Below the pieces are notes generated by a model. The model saw nothing but the letters and a program-made list of their open reading frames with translations, had not been told where the DNA came from and searched no databases. DNA of 64,000 nt from Planifilum fimeticola (GTDB taxonomy: Bacteria > Bacillota > Bacilli > Thermoactinomycetales > DSM-44946), in the NCBI RefSeq assembly GCF_003001905.1, contig NZ_PVNE01000007.1:1-64000 (forward strand), given 5' to 3'. How positions within the stretch are numbered: the stretch's first letter is position 1; the number at the start of each line of letters is the position of its first letter. Both the position numbers and the translations under genes were made by a program. Below, in pieces: positions 9,003-18,258 of this stretch.

Positions 9003-9266
9003 TCAACCCCGGACCATATTCCATTCGTGCAGTTCCAGCCGGCGGACCCCCTCGACCACATACGGGTCCTTTTCCGCCATGTTTTTGGCCTCTTCCAGGG
9101 AGTCGGCAATATACACCACCATTCCTCCCGCCCCGTCGGCGAAGGGACCCATCGCAAAAATCTTCCCCTGTTCCTTCAGGGACTCCAGATAGGCCAAGTG
9201 CTGAGGTCGGAATTTCTGATTGAGCTCCGGTTTCTCCATGTGCAAAATGGCCGCGAAGTAAGCCAT
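9003..9266 (-). CDS. YciI-like (YCII-related) small protein
   Basis: This 87-aa protein has the YciI fold pattern: a start MAYFAAILHM, a central RPQHLAYLESLKEQGKIF, and the family segment MGPFADGAGGMVVYIADS. YciI-type proteins form dimers with a His/Asp pocket, and a few are dehalogenase-like; most have no known reaction. The ATG at 9266 is chosen because GAGGAG lies 8 nt upstream. It follows the flavin reductase gene by 58 nt and shares its terminator, so the two are probably co-transcribed. Nothing more specific can be said. Confidence 0.8.
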   Translation of the reverse strand: MAYFAAILHMEKPELNQKFRPQHLAYLESLKEQGKIFAMGPFADGAGGMVVYIADSLEEAKNMAEKDPYVVEGVRRLELHEWNMVRG

Positions 9267-9324
9267 GGGCAACACTCCTCGCATCCAGAATCAGGCCCGC
9301 CTGCAAGGCTTCTCTTGAAAGCAC

Positions 9325-9795
9325 TCAGTTTCCGGAATCCGAAGATATGGGAAAGAAGTTCCCCCGGAAAAAGCCCAGGGCATCCCCCTGATCATATTGG
9401 TAGTGCTTCACTTCTCCGAGATACAACACGTGATCGCCGCCGTCGTAAGCCTTCCAGGGAACGCATTGGATGGTGGCGAGAGCATCGGCCAAGTAGGGGG
9501 CGAAATCCCCCTCTTTCCATCGGACCTCCAGACCTTCCTGGGGCTTGCCCGCAAAATGAAGGGCGAGGTCCTGCTGATTACCGCGGAGGATGTTGACGGC
9601 AAAGGAGTTATCGCGCATGTAAGCGCAGGATTTGATTTTCCGGTTCACCGAAACCAGGACCAGGGGCGGATCGAGCGACACCGAAGTGAAGGAATTGGCG
9701 GTAAACCCGTGCTTGCCTTGATCGGTGTTGAAGGTCACCACGGTCACGCCTGTAGCGAAGCTTCCCAAACAATTGCGATAATCCCGAAGATCCAT
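9325..9795 (-). CDS. Flavin reductase-like, FMN-binding split-barrel protein
   Basis: This 156-aa protein belongs to the flavin reductase family (HpaC/NtaB/ActVB type) that supplies reduced flavin to two-component monooxygenases. Seen are the N-terminal GSFATGVTVVTF, the flavin-contact stretch GFTANSFTSVSLDPPLV, SFAVNIL, and a C-terminal DHVLYLGEVKHY. The ATG at 9795 has GGAGG 8 nt upstream. A TATAAT box reads leftward at 9854-9849. No monooxygenase is adjacent, but the hpaB-like oxygenase at 37834-39318 needs such a partner and none lies in its own operon. Serving HpaB is inference. Confidence 0.85.
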   Translation of the reverse strand: MDLRDYRNCLGSFATGVTVVTFNTDQGKHGFTANSFTSVSLDPPLVLVSVNRKIKSCAYMRDNSFAVNILRGNQQDLALHFAGKPQEGLEVRWKEGDFAPYLADALATIQCVPWKAYDGGDHVLYLGEVKHYQYDQGDALGFFRGNFFPISSDSGN

Positions 9796-9883
9796 CCATT
9801 TCCCCTCCCACTGATGGCACACTCGCCGTTTCGGCGCATCTTGACCCCATTATACCGGAAAGAGCCGTCTCTCATCCATTCCA

Positions 9884-9912
9884 TAAAAACAACCCTGTCT
9901 TGCCGACAGGGT
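9884..9912 (-). terminator. Terminator of the fixABCX operon
   Basis: ACCCTGTC (9892-9899) pairs with GACAGGGT (9905-9912) around TTGCC. On the minus strand it is followed by TTGTTTTTATGG. It lies 80 nt after the ferredoxin stop. Confidence 0.8.
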
Positions 9913-9991
9913 GAAGCAGTGGGGTAGCCGCTTCTCAAACATCGCTGCGGCACACCTCATCTTAAGGAAAAACGATCTCTCCGCAGCGCTC

Positions 9992-10273
9992 TCATCCGTA
10001 TTTGTACGTGATGCCATAACCGCCCTTCGGATACACCCAGTGGATGTTGTAATCGGGGCAACCGATCCGGCAAGTGCCGCACTCGATGCAGTTTTCAAAG
10101 GCCACCGTGGTCATTTCACCGGTCCATTCGTAGACATCCGCCGGGCAGAAATGGGTGCACTCCTTGGTTTCGCACCTCCGGCACACCTCCTGATCCTTGA
10201 TGATCAGGTGGGATTGTTCATCCACCTTGTAGCGGATGGTGAACAGCCGATCGGCGATTTTCATTTCACTCAT
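9992..10273 (-). CDS. fixX: FixX ferredoxin-like protein
   Basis: This 93-aa iron-sulfur protein has one group CRRCETKECTHFCP and a second, CIECGTCRIGCPDYNIHW, as in FixX and the ferredoxin domain of ETF:quinone oxidoreductases. It would pass electrons between the flavoprotein and its partner at the membrane. The ATG at 10273 overlaps the stop of fixC in an ATGA arrangement, and GGAGG lies 11 nt upstream. It is the last gene of fixABCX. Confidence 0.92.
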   Translation of the reverse strand: MSEMKIADRLFTIRYKVDEQSHLIIKDQEVCRRCETKECTHFCPADVYEWTGEMTTVAFENCIECGTCRIGCPDYNIHWVYPKGGYGITYKYG

Positions 10274-11577
10274 CCGTTCATCGCCCTCCATCCTTTAATC
10301 CCCAATTTCGCGAGCCCCCAGGTTCCGCCAGCCGCCTCCTTCAGATATTGGAACATCTTTTTCTGTTTCTCGCCCTTGGGAACCCCGTCGACGAGGAACA
10401 GCTCATAGAAAGCCTGATTGGCCGCTTGCGGCAAGCGGTTGAAGAGAAGGTCGGGATCTTCCTCCTTCAAGAATTCGTGCATTCCCTTGTATTTGACGAG
10501 GTCTTTTCGGATGAAGGATTGGTGAATCTTCTCGTCGTACAGGCTGAGGGTTTCCCGGGAGAAATCTCCGCGTTTTTTCGCCTCGATCACCGCTTCCGCG
10601 GCATATTTGCCCGAAGTCATCGCCAGGTTGGAGCCTTCCCGGTGAACGAAATTGACCAGTTGCGCGGCGTCCCCCGTGATGCACCAACCGTTTCCGCTGA
10701 GCTGCGGGACCGAATTCCAGCCTCCTTCGGGAATCAAGTGTCCGGAATATTCCTTCACTTCCCCGCCCTCGATGAGGCGGCGGATCATCGGGTGTTTCTT
10801 GACCTGGTCCAAAATCTCGTAGGGCTTTATCTTTTTCTTCTTGAGGTGGTTCACCATGACGCCGATGCCCAGGGAAAGGGTATCCTTGTTCGTGTAGAGA
10901 AAGCCCAACCCGGCCATCCCGAGGGAGGTTTTTCCCATAAATTCGATGGTAACCCCTTCGTCTTTCTCCAGGTTGAACCGGTCTTCGATCTTTTCCCGGG
11001 GAAGGGCGATCACCTCTTTGACCGCCAGCGAAACCTCGTCGGGCTTCCACTCCCGGTGGATGCCCAGGGATTTCCCCAAGAGCGAATTCACCCCGTCGGC
11101 GATGATCACCGCGTCGGCGTACAGGTCCCCGGCTTCCCGGTCCGTGCGGACGCCGATGACTCGATCCCCTTCGGTGATCAACTCGGTCGCCACGGTCGAA
11201 TAAATCGGCAGGGCACCGGCTTCCACCGCCTGATCGGCGAACCACTGGTCAAATTTGACGCGCAGGGCCGTCCAGCAGTTGGCCGGCTCCTTGAACGCCT
11301 CGTTGCGGTGACTCAGGGTGACGGCCGACTCCTCGCCCATCAGCCAGATCCGCTGTTCGACGATCCGCCGTTCCACCGGCGCTTTTTTCCACTTGTCCGG
11401 AAGGATGTCCTCCAGCTGTTTTCGATACAATACGCCGCCGAACAGGTTTTTGGCACCCGGAAATTCGCCCCGTTCCAAGAGCACTACCGAGAGTCCCGCC
11501 TTGGCCATCGTATAGGCGGCGGCGCTGCCGGCGGGGCCGGCCCCCACCACGATTGCGTCAAATTTTTCCTGAGCCAT
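10270..11577 (-). CDS. fixC: FixC, electron-transfer flavoprotein:quinone oxidoreductase
   Basis: This 435-aa FAD enzyme takes electrons from the FixAB flavoprotein and passes them to membrane quinone. The N-terminus FDAIVVGAGPAGSAAAYTMA is the FAD-binding Rossmann motif. VIIADGVNSLLGKSLG and ITGDAAQLVNFVHREGSNLAM are the further FAD contacts of the family. The ATG at 11577 has GGAGG 8 nt upstream. The protein lacks the C-terminal iron-sulfur domain of mitochondrial ETF-QO, which FixX supplies as a separate subunit. The 165-bp gap to fixB holds no gene that I can see. Confidence 0.93.
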   Translation of the reverse strand: MAQEKFDAIVVGAGPAGSAAAYTMAKAGLSVVLLERGEFPGAKNLFGGVLYRKQLEDILPDKWKKAPVERRIVEQRIWLMGEESAVTLSHRNEAFKEPANCWTALRVKFDQWFADQAVEAGALPIYSTVATELITEGDRVIGVRTDREAGDLYADAVIIADGVNSLLGKSLGIHREWKPDEVSLAVKEVIALPREKIEDRFNLEKDEGVTIEFMGKTSLGMAGLGFLYTNKDTLSLGIGVMVNHLKKKKIKPYEILDQVKKHPMIRRLIEGGEVKEYSGHLIPEGGWNSVPQLSGNGWCITGDAAQLVNFVHREGSNLAMTSGKYAAEAVIEAKKRGDFSRETLSLYDEKIHQSFIRKDLVKYKGMHEFLKEEDPDLLFNRLPQAANQAFYELFLVDGVPKGEKQKKMFQYLKEAAGGTWGLAKLGIKGWRAMNG

Positions 11578-11742
11578 CCTCTCCGCCTCCTCCGTTCCCT
11601 GTGGTCTTCCGTCCATGCAATCCTGCCCGTTTCAAAGCCTGGTGAGAATATCCTGGTCGGGCGCCGGAGGGGGCGCTTCTACCTGTCAACCGCATGACAG
11701 CGCTTTCGCGCCGCCCCCCGGCATGTTCACCGCTCGGCCACC

Positions 11743-12798
11743 TCAAGCCTGTTCAACCATTGCAAGTCCCCTGCGCTTCTTCACTTCCTCGATCATCGCC
11801 GGAACGATTTCGGACCAGTCACCCACCACCCCGTAGTGGGCCACCTTGAAGATGGGAGCGTCCGGATCCTTGTTGATCGCCACAATGACATCGGAGTTCT
11901 GCATCCCGACCACGTGTTGGACGGCACCGGATATCCCTACGGCGATGTACAGCTTGGGCCGAACGGTGTGTCCCGTCTGCCCCACCTGATGGTCGTGGCT
12001 GATCCATCCCGCTTCCACCACGGCCCGGCTCGCCCCGACCTCGCCTCCCAGGGCGTCCGCCAGCTCCTTGAGCACCTTGAATCCCTCGGGACCGCCCAGT
12101 CCGCGTCCACCGGCCACGATCACGGAGGCGTCTTCCAAGTTCACCCTCTGTTCATCCTGAATAAAGTCGATCACGCGGGCGGCCACATCCTCCTCCTTCA
12201 CGGGACAGGCGAAGGGGATAGTCTCTCCCTGGCGGGAGGCATCCCTCGGCAGGGCGTCGAACACCCCCGGCCGGGCCGTCGCCATCTGCGGGCGGTATCT
12301 TTTACACAGAATCGTCGCCACCATCTTTTCCGAGAAGGCCGGACGGCTGGCGAGCAACAGCCGGCTGGGCGGAGGTTCCACATCCAGCATCGTGGAATCG
12401 GCGGTCAGTCCCGTCGGAAGGTGTGTCGCAATCGCCCCGGCCAAATCCCGCCCGGTGTAGGTCGCTCCGAACAGGACAATCTCCGGCTTGATCTGCCGGA
12501 TCAACTCCAGGCAGACCCGGCTGTAGGGATAGGTGCGATAATCCTTCAACACCGGATCGTCGGCGAGGTACACCTTGTCCGCCCCGTAATAAACCGCTTC
12601 CTGTGCGAGGTGATCGACGTTGTGACCCATCACCAGCGCGAGGGTGTCCACTTCCAGCTTTTGCGCCAACTTCCGCCCGATCCCCAACAGCTGCCAGGAA
12701 ACCGGCTTGGCTTTCCCGTTCCGCTGTTCAACGACCACCAGCACGCCCCGGTACTCGGACCAGTCGGGTTCGGTGTTCTGTTTGCGCTCTTCCGTCAT
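11743..12798 (-). CDS. fixB: FixB, electron-transfer flavoprotein alpha subunit
   Basis: This 351-aa protein is the alpha subunit of the ETF heterodimer. The C-terminal FAD domain shows [37 protein letters not shown] and the late [20 protein letters not shown], all typical of ETF alpha/FixB. The N-terminal domain (about 15-200) is the Rossmann-like half. Its ATG overlaps the stop of fixA by four bases, so the two subunits are made together. In the FixABCX group the FixAB dimer is electron-bifurcating; that property is inferred from the gene set. Confidence 0.93.
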   Translation of the reverse strand: MTEERKQNTEPDWSEYRGVLVVVEQRNGKAKPVSWQLLGIGRKLAQKLEVDTLALVMGHNVDHLAQEAVYYGADKVYLADDPVLKDYRTYPYSRVCLELIRQIKPEIVLFGATYTGRDLAGAIATHLPTGLTADSTMLDVEPPPSRLLLASRPAFSEKMVATILCKRYRPQMATARPGVFDALPRDASRQGETIPFACPVKEEDVAARVIDFIQDEQRVNLEDASVIVAGGRGLGGPEGFKVLKELADALGGEVGASRAVVEAGWISHDHQVGQTGHTVRPKLYIAVGISGAVQHVVGMQNSDVIVAINKDPDAPIFKVAHYGVVGDWSEIVPAMIEEVKKRRGLAMVEQA

Positions 12799-13652
12799 TG
12801 GGCGACCTCCTCCCTCTCAGCAACCCAACCGAGCTTCTCCGGCAGTTCGGTTTCCCACAGCTTGTCGACCAGCTGTTTGGCGGTCTCTTCCGGAGACGCC
12901 TTCTCCAGGATTTCCCCGTCAACCGGTTTTTGCTCGGGAACCCACGATTTGGCCACGATGGTCGGCGACCCTTTGAGGCCGATTTTGTTGATATCGATAT
13001 CCGGAAAATCCTTCACCGACCAGACGATGGGCTTATAGCGGGCCGCCCGGATCATCCCCGGCAAACTTGCCCGGCGGACCTTGTTCAATTCCTGAAGCGC
13101 CGTAATCAGCGCGGGCATTTTCGTCTCCACCACTTCCACGCCGTCTTCCAGATGGCGATGGACGGTGATCCGCCGCTTCTCGGGATCCAGATTCACCACC
13201 TTCTCGACGTAGGTGAGCTGTTCGAGATCCAACCGGCAGGCGATTCCCGGACCGACCTGCCCCGTGTCCCCGTCAAGGGTCTGCTTTCCGCAGAACACCA
13301 GGTCGACGGGACCGAATTCATCTGCCGCCTTCTGGATCGCCTTGGCCAGCACGTAGGAAGTGGCCAGCGTATCCGCCCCGGCAAACTTCCGGTCCGTGAC
13401 CAGAATCGCCTCGTCCGCTCCGAGGGATATGCACTCCTTCAACGTCTTTTCCGCGGGCGGCGGACCCATGGTGATCACGGTGATGCGGGCACCGTACTGA
13501 TCCTTGATGCGAAGGGCCTCCTCCAGTCCGTGCATGTCGTAGAAGTTGGCGATGGCAGGCACTCCCTGGCGGATGAGCGTGTTCGTCTTGGGATGGATCC
13601 GTATCTCACGGCTGTCGGGCACCTGCTTGACACAGACGACAATATGCAGCAT
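12795..13652 (-). CDS. fixA: FixA, electron-transfer flavoprotein beta subunit
   Basis: This 285-aa protein is the beta subunit of the ETF dimer. Seen are VCVKQVPDS at the start, ARITVITMGPPPAEKTLKE, LVFCGKQTLDGDTGQVGPG (nucleotide site) and KMPALITALQELNKVRRAS, the ETF-beta signature region. The ATG at 13652 has an AGGAG 8 nt upstream; a GTG one codon earlier is less well placed. It opens the fixABCX operon. The promoter at 13726-13754 carries a 12-bp palindrome. No nitrogenase genes are visible, so a role in quinone/ferredoxin balance with acyl-CoA or NADH oxidation is more likely than nitrogen fixation. Confidence 0.93.
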   Translation of the reverse strand: MLHIVVCVKQVPDSREIRIHPKTNTLIRQGVPAIANFYDMHGLEEALRIKDQYGARITVITMGPPPAEKTLKECISLGADEAILVTDRKFAGADTLATSYVLAKAIQKAADEFGPVDLVFCGKQTLDGDTGQVGPGIACRLDLEQLTYVEKVVNLDPEKRRITVHRHLEDGVEVVETKMPALITALQELNKVRRASLPGMIRAARYKPIVWSVKDFPDIDINKIGLKGSPTIVAKSWVPEQKPVDGEILEKASPEETAKQLVDKLWETELPEKLGWVAEREEVAQ

Positions 13653-13725
13653 CACCCAGACTCCTCCCCCTCCCGGTCCAAATCAAGCCCATGGACGCAA
13701 AGTTTGTTCAGTTTGTCACATACTT

Positions 13726-13754
13726 ATTATATCAGAAATTTCTGCAGTTTGAAA
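13726..13754 (-). promoter_or_regulatory. fixABCX promoter with palindromic operator in the spacer
   Basis: On the minus strand a TTTCAA -35 (13754-13749) is followed by a 17-bp spacer and TATAAT (13731-13726), about 75 bp before fixA. The spacer contains CAGAAATTTCTG (13733-13744), a perfect 12-bp palindrome well placed for a repressor. Confidence 0.6.
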
Positions 13755-13851
13755 GGTCAAAAATCCCCCTGGTCAAGGGTTTTCGTAAAATGTTCACCTT
13801 CCTTCAAAGAGAAAACCTGAACCGAAAAAAACCGATTCGTCATGAAATTTC

Positions 13852-13890
13852 CACCGGTGAACGAGGATCAAACATCCTCGGTCACCGGTG
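13852..13890. repeat. 39-nt inverted repeat downstream of the sugar permease genes
   Basis: CACCGGTGA (13852-13860) pairs with TCACCGGTG (13882-13890), and inside it CGAGGAT (13862-13868) pairs with ATCCTCG (13874-13880) around CAAAC. No clear T-run follows directly on the minus strand (GGAAATTTC), so it may be a processing or stabilising stem for the transporter mRNA, or a weak terminator. The rest of 13653-13976 holds the fixA promoter and no gene. Confidence 0.6.
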
Positions 13891-13976
13891 AACAAGAGGG
13901 CAACAGGAAGCGGGACCAACTTTTCGTAACGGAAACATCGAGCCGGACCCCTTCGGGATTCAAGGGTGACGGCACC

Positions 13977-14801
13977 TCATCCCTTCAGCGAACCGGCCAG
14001 AAGACCGCGGATGAAGTACCTTCCCAAAAAGACGTACACCAGCAGGGTGGGAAGCGCGGCGAGCAGGGCGCCGGCCATCTGCACGTTCCACTGCACGATC
14101 TGGCTGCCCGAGAGATTTTGCAGAGCCACCATGACCGGCTGCTGGGTGGAGGTGGTCATCGTGACGGCGAACAGAAATTCGTTCCACACCTGGGTAAACT
14201 CCCAAATGCCGACCACGACAAAACCGGAAAGGGAAAGGGGCAGGATGATCCGCCGGTAAATGCCCATCATGCCGCACCCGTCAATTTTGGCAGCCTCCAG
14301 GATTTCCGTCGGAATCCCCGCGTAAAAATTGCGGAAAATCAAGGTGGCGATCGGGATCCCGTACACCACATGAATCAGGATCAACCCGGGGATCGAGTTG
14401 TACAGGCCGATGCCCTGCATGAACTGGATCAGCGGAATCAGGATGCTTTGGTAAGGGATGAACATGCCGAACAACAACAGGGTGAACAACGTGTTGGCGC
14501 CGGGAAAGCGCCATTTGGACAGGACATATCCGTTCAGCGATCCCAGAAGGGCCGTCAAAAGGGTGGCCGGAATCGTAAGATACAGGCTGTTGAGCAGGTG
14601 GGGGGCCAGCTTCTCGTAGGCGGTCGCATAACTCGCCAGATCGAAGGAAGAAGGCAGCTCCCACATGCGGTCGAGGGTGGCCTCCTCCATTCCCTTGAAG
14701 CTGGTGACCACCATGACGTAAACGGGGGTCAGATAAAACAGGGAGAGGGCCACCAGGATCAGATAGAGCAGGAATCGCGGAAGTCGGCGTACGATGGGCA
14801 T
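13977..14801 (-). CDS. Carbohydrate ABC transporter permease (MalG/ThuG type)
   Basis: This 274-aa membrane protein has six transmembrane segments and the EAA loop [20 protein letters not shown], which docks the ATPase. It is one of the two channel subunits of a CUT1-type sugar importer. The ATG at 14801 overlaps the stop of the malF-type gene by one base (TGATG), with GGGGG 7 nt upstream. The sugar is not identifiable from the permease. No ATP-binding gene is present nearby, so a shared MsmX-type ATPase is expected elsewhere. Confidence 0.92.
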   Translation of the reverse strand: MPIVRRLPRFLLYLILVALSLFYLTPVYVMVVTSFKGMEEATLDRMWELPSSFDLASYATAYEKLAPHLLNSLYLTIPATLLTALLGSLNGYVLSKWRFPGANTLFTLLLFGMFIPYQSILIPLIQFMQGIGLYNSIPGLILIHVVYGIPIATLIFRNFYAGIPTEILEAAKIDGCGMMGIYRRIILPLSLSGFVVVGIWEFTQVWNEFLFAVTMTTSTQQPVMVALQNLSGSQIVQWNVQMAGALLAALPTLLVYVFLGRYFIRGLLAGSLKG

Positions 14802-15715
14802 CACTCCACCCCCTTGCGCAGGTTGCTCCAAAGATAGGGTACGATGAGTGCGGAAACCAGAACCAGCATGATCACCGCGATGGCCGCCCCCTGGGCGTAG
14901 TGGTTCCCCCGGAAGGTGGTCTCAAACATATACACCCCCGGCATATCCGTCACAAACATCGCTCCGGGTCCCGTCATCGCATAAATCAGATCGAAAATCT
15001 TCAGGGAAATGTGTCCCAGAATGATGATGACGCTCAAGGTGATCGGCCGAAGCTGGGGCAGAACCACTTTGCGGAACACCTGCCATTCATTGGCCCCGTC
15101 CACCCGGGCCGCCTCCCTCAGCTCTTCGGGAATCGCCCGCAGGCCCGCCAGGTACATGGCCATCGCAAAACCGGACAGCTGCCAGACGGCGGCGATCACG
15201 ACGGCGATCAGCGCCAGGGGAATTCCGAAGGAAATTTGGCCCCACTCGACGCCGGGAATCACCTGGGTATCCACGTACCACTGGGGAAGCTTCTCCAATC
15301 CCCACTCCTTCAACAGCAGGTTGACCCCCGTGGAAGGGTTGAAGATCCACTGCCATACCACACCCGTCACGATGAAGGACAAGGCCATGGGAAAGATGAA
15401 GATATTGCGGAACAAGGACTCGCCGCGGATTCGACGGTCGATGAAAACGGCCAGGAGAAGACCCAAACCCGCCGACAGGATGATGAAGAGCACCGTAAAC
15501 ACGAGCGTATTGCGCAGATCCGCCTGAAAGCGGAGATCACTAAACAGGTACAGGTAGTTTTTCAGTCCCGCCCAGGACCAGTCGGGCACAAGAGTGTTCC
15601 ATCCCGTAAAGGAGACGGCTCCCGTCCACCCGATAAACCCGTAGACGAAGACGGCGATCGCCAAAAAGGAGGGAAGCACCAGCAAAAACGACATCCACTG
15701 TTCCTTTCGCCTCAT
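14801..15715 (-). CDS. Carbohydrate ABC transporter permease (MalF type)
   Basis: This 304-aa protein is the partner channel subunit, with six or more membrane segments and the EAA loop [20 protein letters not shown]. The start at 15715 is chosen because AAGGAG lies 7 nt upstream. The gene lies 140 nt after the binding protein gene and overlaps the second permease. This gene order (binding protein, F, G) is typical of CUT1 importers for oligosaccharides. Confidence 0.92.
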   Translation of the reverse strand: MRRKEQWMSFLLVLPSFLAIAVFVYGFIGWTGAVSFTGWNTLVPDWSWAGLKNYLYLFSDLRFQADLRNTLVFTVLFIILSAGLGLLLAVFIDRRIRGESLFRNIFIFPMALSFIVTGVVWQWIFNPSTGVNLLLKEWGLEKLPQWYVDTQVIPGVEWGQISFGIPLALIAVVIAAVWQLSGFAMAMYLAGLRAIPEELREAARVDGANEWQVFRKVVLPQLRPITLSVIIILGHISLKIFDLIYAMTGPGAMFVTDMPGVYMFETTFRGNHYAQGAAIAVIMLVLVSALIVPYLWSNLRKGVE

Positions 15716-15855
15716 TCCTTCGCTCCTTCTCCGTTGAATTGGATCAAATTGTTGAAAGGGGCGCGTCGCAACGCCATTCCGCGTCACAACACCGCCCCGG
15801 CTGCAAACTTAGGCGAACGGACACACCGCCTGAGACGTGAAACAAGCCCCCTTCC

Positions 15856-17148
15856 TCAGTTGCCGATTCCGCTGGAAGATGCCGCCTGTTTCAAGGCATC
15901 TGCGGCCTGGTCCACATTCCCCTGGGAGACGAAGGTGTTGATGATCTTGTTCGCCTCCGTCAAGAATCCTTCCGAAGCCGCGGAACCGTGGGCCAAGCTG
16001 GGTGTCAGACGATTATTCTTAAAGTCTTCGATGGTCTGTTTGCCGTACTCGTCGTATTTGTTCACATCCGCATCCACCCGGGCGGGGATCGATCCCTTCA
16101 GCGGATTGAACACGTCCTGCCCCTCGACGGAGCCCAGCACCTTGAGGAAGGCCTTGGTCGCTTCGGGGTTTTTGACCCCCTTGGGCAGGCCGAAGGTGTC
16201 GGTGATCACCATGAAGGTGCCCTCGGTCTCCGGCGTCGGAACCCAGCCGAAATCCTTGTTCGGTTTCAACTTCAGATCGGTGGTGAAGTATCCCTTCACC
16301 CAATCCCCCATCACGTTCATCGCCGCTTCGCCCTTGGCCACCATCTGGGCGGCATCCTGCCAGTTGCGGGCGGCGTGATCGCTGTTGGTGTACTGGAGCA
16401 TCCGCTTGAAGGTTTCGAGGGCCTTCTTCACCTTGGGATCGTCAAAGGCCAGCTCCCCGCTCCAGAGCTTGTTGTAATCCTCCGGTCCCAGAGTCCCGAG
16501 GAGAACCGACTCAAACAAGTGGGTGGCCGTCCAGGGTTCCTTGTCCCCCAGCGCCAGGGGGGTGATCCCCTTCTTCTTCAGCTTCTCGGCCGCATCGAAG
16601 AACTCGTCGAAGGTCTTGGGCGGCTTTAACCCGTTTTCATCAAAAATCTCCTTGTTGTACCACAAAACATTGCCCCGGTGGATGTTGACGGGAACGGAAT
16701 AGATGTTGCCGTCCTTGCTGACCAGCTCGATGAGCTCCTTCGGAAACTTATCCATCCACCCCTCTTCTTCGTACAGGTCGTTCAGGGGTTCCATTTTCCC
16801 GGCCGCCACCCATCCTTCGTTCAGCTCGGCCCCTCCGTGCACCTGGAAGGTATCCGGCGGATCATTCCCCTGCATGCGGGTGGCCAGCGTCGCCTTGGCG
16901 TTGGTGCCCGCTCCTCCGGCCACGGCGGCGTTGATCACTTCAATGTCGGGATTCTTTTCCTTGAACAGGTCGATCAGGGCATGGAGTCCCGCCTCCTCAC
17001 CCGCGCCGGTCCACCAGCTGAAAATCTCCACCTGCTTGTTGTCCCCGCCGCCGTCGGCGCTCTGCCCGCCGGAACCGCAAGCGGCGAGCACCAAGGCCAA
17101 GGCGATCATCACCGAAATGTTCCACTTCTTTCGCCAGGGGCGTCCCAT
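15856..17148 (-). CDS. Sugar ABC transporter substrate-binding lipoprotein
   Basis: This 430-aa extracellular lipoprotein captures the sugar for the two permeases. The signal peptide ends in the lipobox LAAC (Cys24), followed by a flexible GSGGQSADGGG linker. The mature part is a family 1 solute-binding protein (VEIFSWWTGAGEEAG, then VNIHRGNVLWYNKEIFDENG). Family resemblance is closest to glucose/mannose or oligosaccharide binders. The ATG at 17148 has AAGGAG 9 nt upstream; the TTG at 17157 is too close. A TATAAT box reads leftward at 17236-17231 without a clear -35. The neighbouring GH92 mannosidase makes a mannose-containing ligand plausible, but that is a guess. Confidence 0.93.
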   Translation of the reverse strand: MGRPWRKKWNISVMIALALVLAACGSGGQSADGGGDNKQVEIFSWWTGAGEEAGLHALIDLFKEKNPDIEVINAAVAGGAGTNAKATLATRMQGNDPPDTFQVHGGAELNEGWVAAGKMEPLNDLYEEEGWMDKFPKELIELVSKDGNIYSVPVNIHRGNVLWYNKEIFDENGLKPPKTFDEFFDAAEKLKKKGITPLALGDKEPWTATHLFESVLLGTLGPEDYNKLWSGELAFDDPKVKKALETFKRMLQYTNSDHAARNWQDAAQMVAKGEAAMNVMGDWVKGYFTTDLKLKPNKDFGWVPTPETEGTFMVITDTFGLPKGVKNPEATKAFLKVLGSVEGQDVFNPLKGSIPARVDADVNKYDEYGKQTIEDFKNNRLTPSLAHGSAASEGFLTEANKIINTFVSQGNVDQAADALKQAASSSGIGN

Positions 17149-17413
17149 CCATCCCAACTCCTTCCGTTGACGGTTTGGCTCCCGGACATCCTACGGTCTT
17201 TCCAAGCAAAAACGCATCTACCCTCTAGATATTATAAATCATTTGAATTGAAAGGGATAGCATTCTATTCCGTCTTCGCGGAAATTAGCCTCTGCCTTTA
17301 GACCGAGGAGTACTTTAAAAGGCTGAGGCTTCGGCACAGGATTGGATGGACATGAAAGGGAACCGGGGGTATGATTATTCCACGGAAGTTAGACAAACGG
17401 GAGGACAAGGAAA

Positions 17414-18199
17414 TTGATCACTCACTTTGCCGAATTGCGGCTTCCCACCGTCTCTTTAAGTGGAACCAAGCAAGTTTACAACCAGCGTCTGGGTCTGCCT
17501 GTTGTCGATGAGTCTTCCGATCAAATCTCCTTTTCTCTGACTCCCTTTACCCGCTTGTCTTTTTTCCTGTCGGACAAGCCGCTTGCACCTGCTCACTTTG
17601 CGGTTCAAGTTCCCTACTCCCGATTTTACGAGGCCGCCGATCTCATCCGGCAGTCCGGTCTGCTGATCGCCGCCTGGCCTGACGGCCGTGAAATCGATGA
17701 AATCCCGATTCGGCGCAATCTCTACTTTCGGGACGGGGACGGCAATCTGCTCGAGCTCATCGCCCATTCGTACATTTCTGAGGATGCGATTCCGGCACAC
17801 GGACCGCTCAATGCTCTGTACCTGAGGGAAATTGGTTTTCCGGTACAAAGCGTGTCCCGGTTTCGTTCGTGGCTCGAAACGGAACTCGGCTTTCGTTCCA
17901 AGGAACCCACCGAACAGTTCTCCTTCGTCATCAGCGGGACCGCCCACGCCGTGACGGTCGACAGGAACCGCCCGTGGATCCCGATCGCCATGCGGGCGCT
18001 GAAACCGGACATGCACGTGGTGCTGGGAACACCGGATGAGGACTTTTTCTCCCGCCTCTGTTCCCGGTTTGAAAGGGCCGACCGAGGGGATCGGATGGAA
18101 GTTTCGCTGGAAAAGGACGGCTACAACTTCTCCGTCCGACTCACGTCCGACTTCGACGCGGACACGGTCCGCCGCCTCAATCTGCCGCAGGGAGACTGA
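17414..18199 (+). CDS. VOC-family (glyoxalase/dioxygenase fold) protein
   Basis: This 261-aa protein is built of vicinal-oxygen-chelate modules, resembling Bacillus YwbC/CatE-type proteins. A first module spans about 1-120 with FRDGDGNLLELIAH, the usual end of a metal-binding VOC half. A second spans about 130-255 (LYLREIGFPVQSVSRFRSWLE). Metal ligands are not all evident: the first module has His21-equivalent changes, so catalysis is uncertain. The TTG start has GGGAGG 9 nt upstream. It stands alone between the sugar importer and the mannosidase. Confidence 0.75.
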   Translation: MITHFAELRLPTVSLSGTKQVYNQRLGLPVVDESSDQISFSLTPFTRLSFFLSDKPLAPAHFAVQVPYSRFYEAADLIRQSGLLIAAWPDGREIDEIPIRRNLYFRDGDGNLLELIAHSYISEDAIPAHGPLNALYLREIGFPVQSVSRFRSWLETELGFRSKEPTEQFSFVISGTAHAVTVDRNRPWIPIAMRALKPDMHVVLGTPDEDFFSRLCSRFERADRGDRMEVSLEKDGYNFSVRLTSDFDADTVRRLNLPQGD

Positions 18200-18258
18200 A
18201 TGCGGAAACGGCAGATCGCTTTGGAAGAGGGAAGGTGACAAACCCTGCATCTAAGAAT

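Noticed and set aside
13857-14837. Plus-strand open frame through the sugar permease gene
   Set aside because: Antisense to a permease with a clear EAA loop; glutamine- and glycine-rich shadow sequence.
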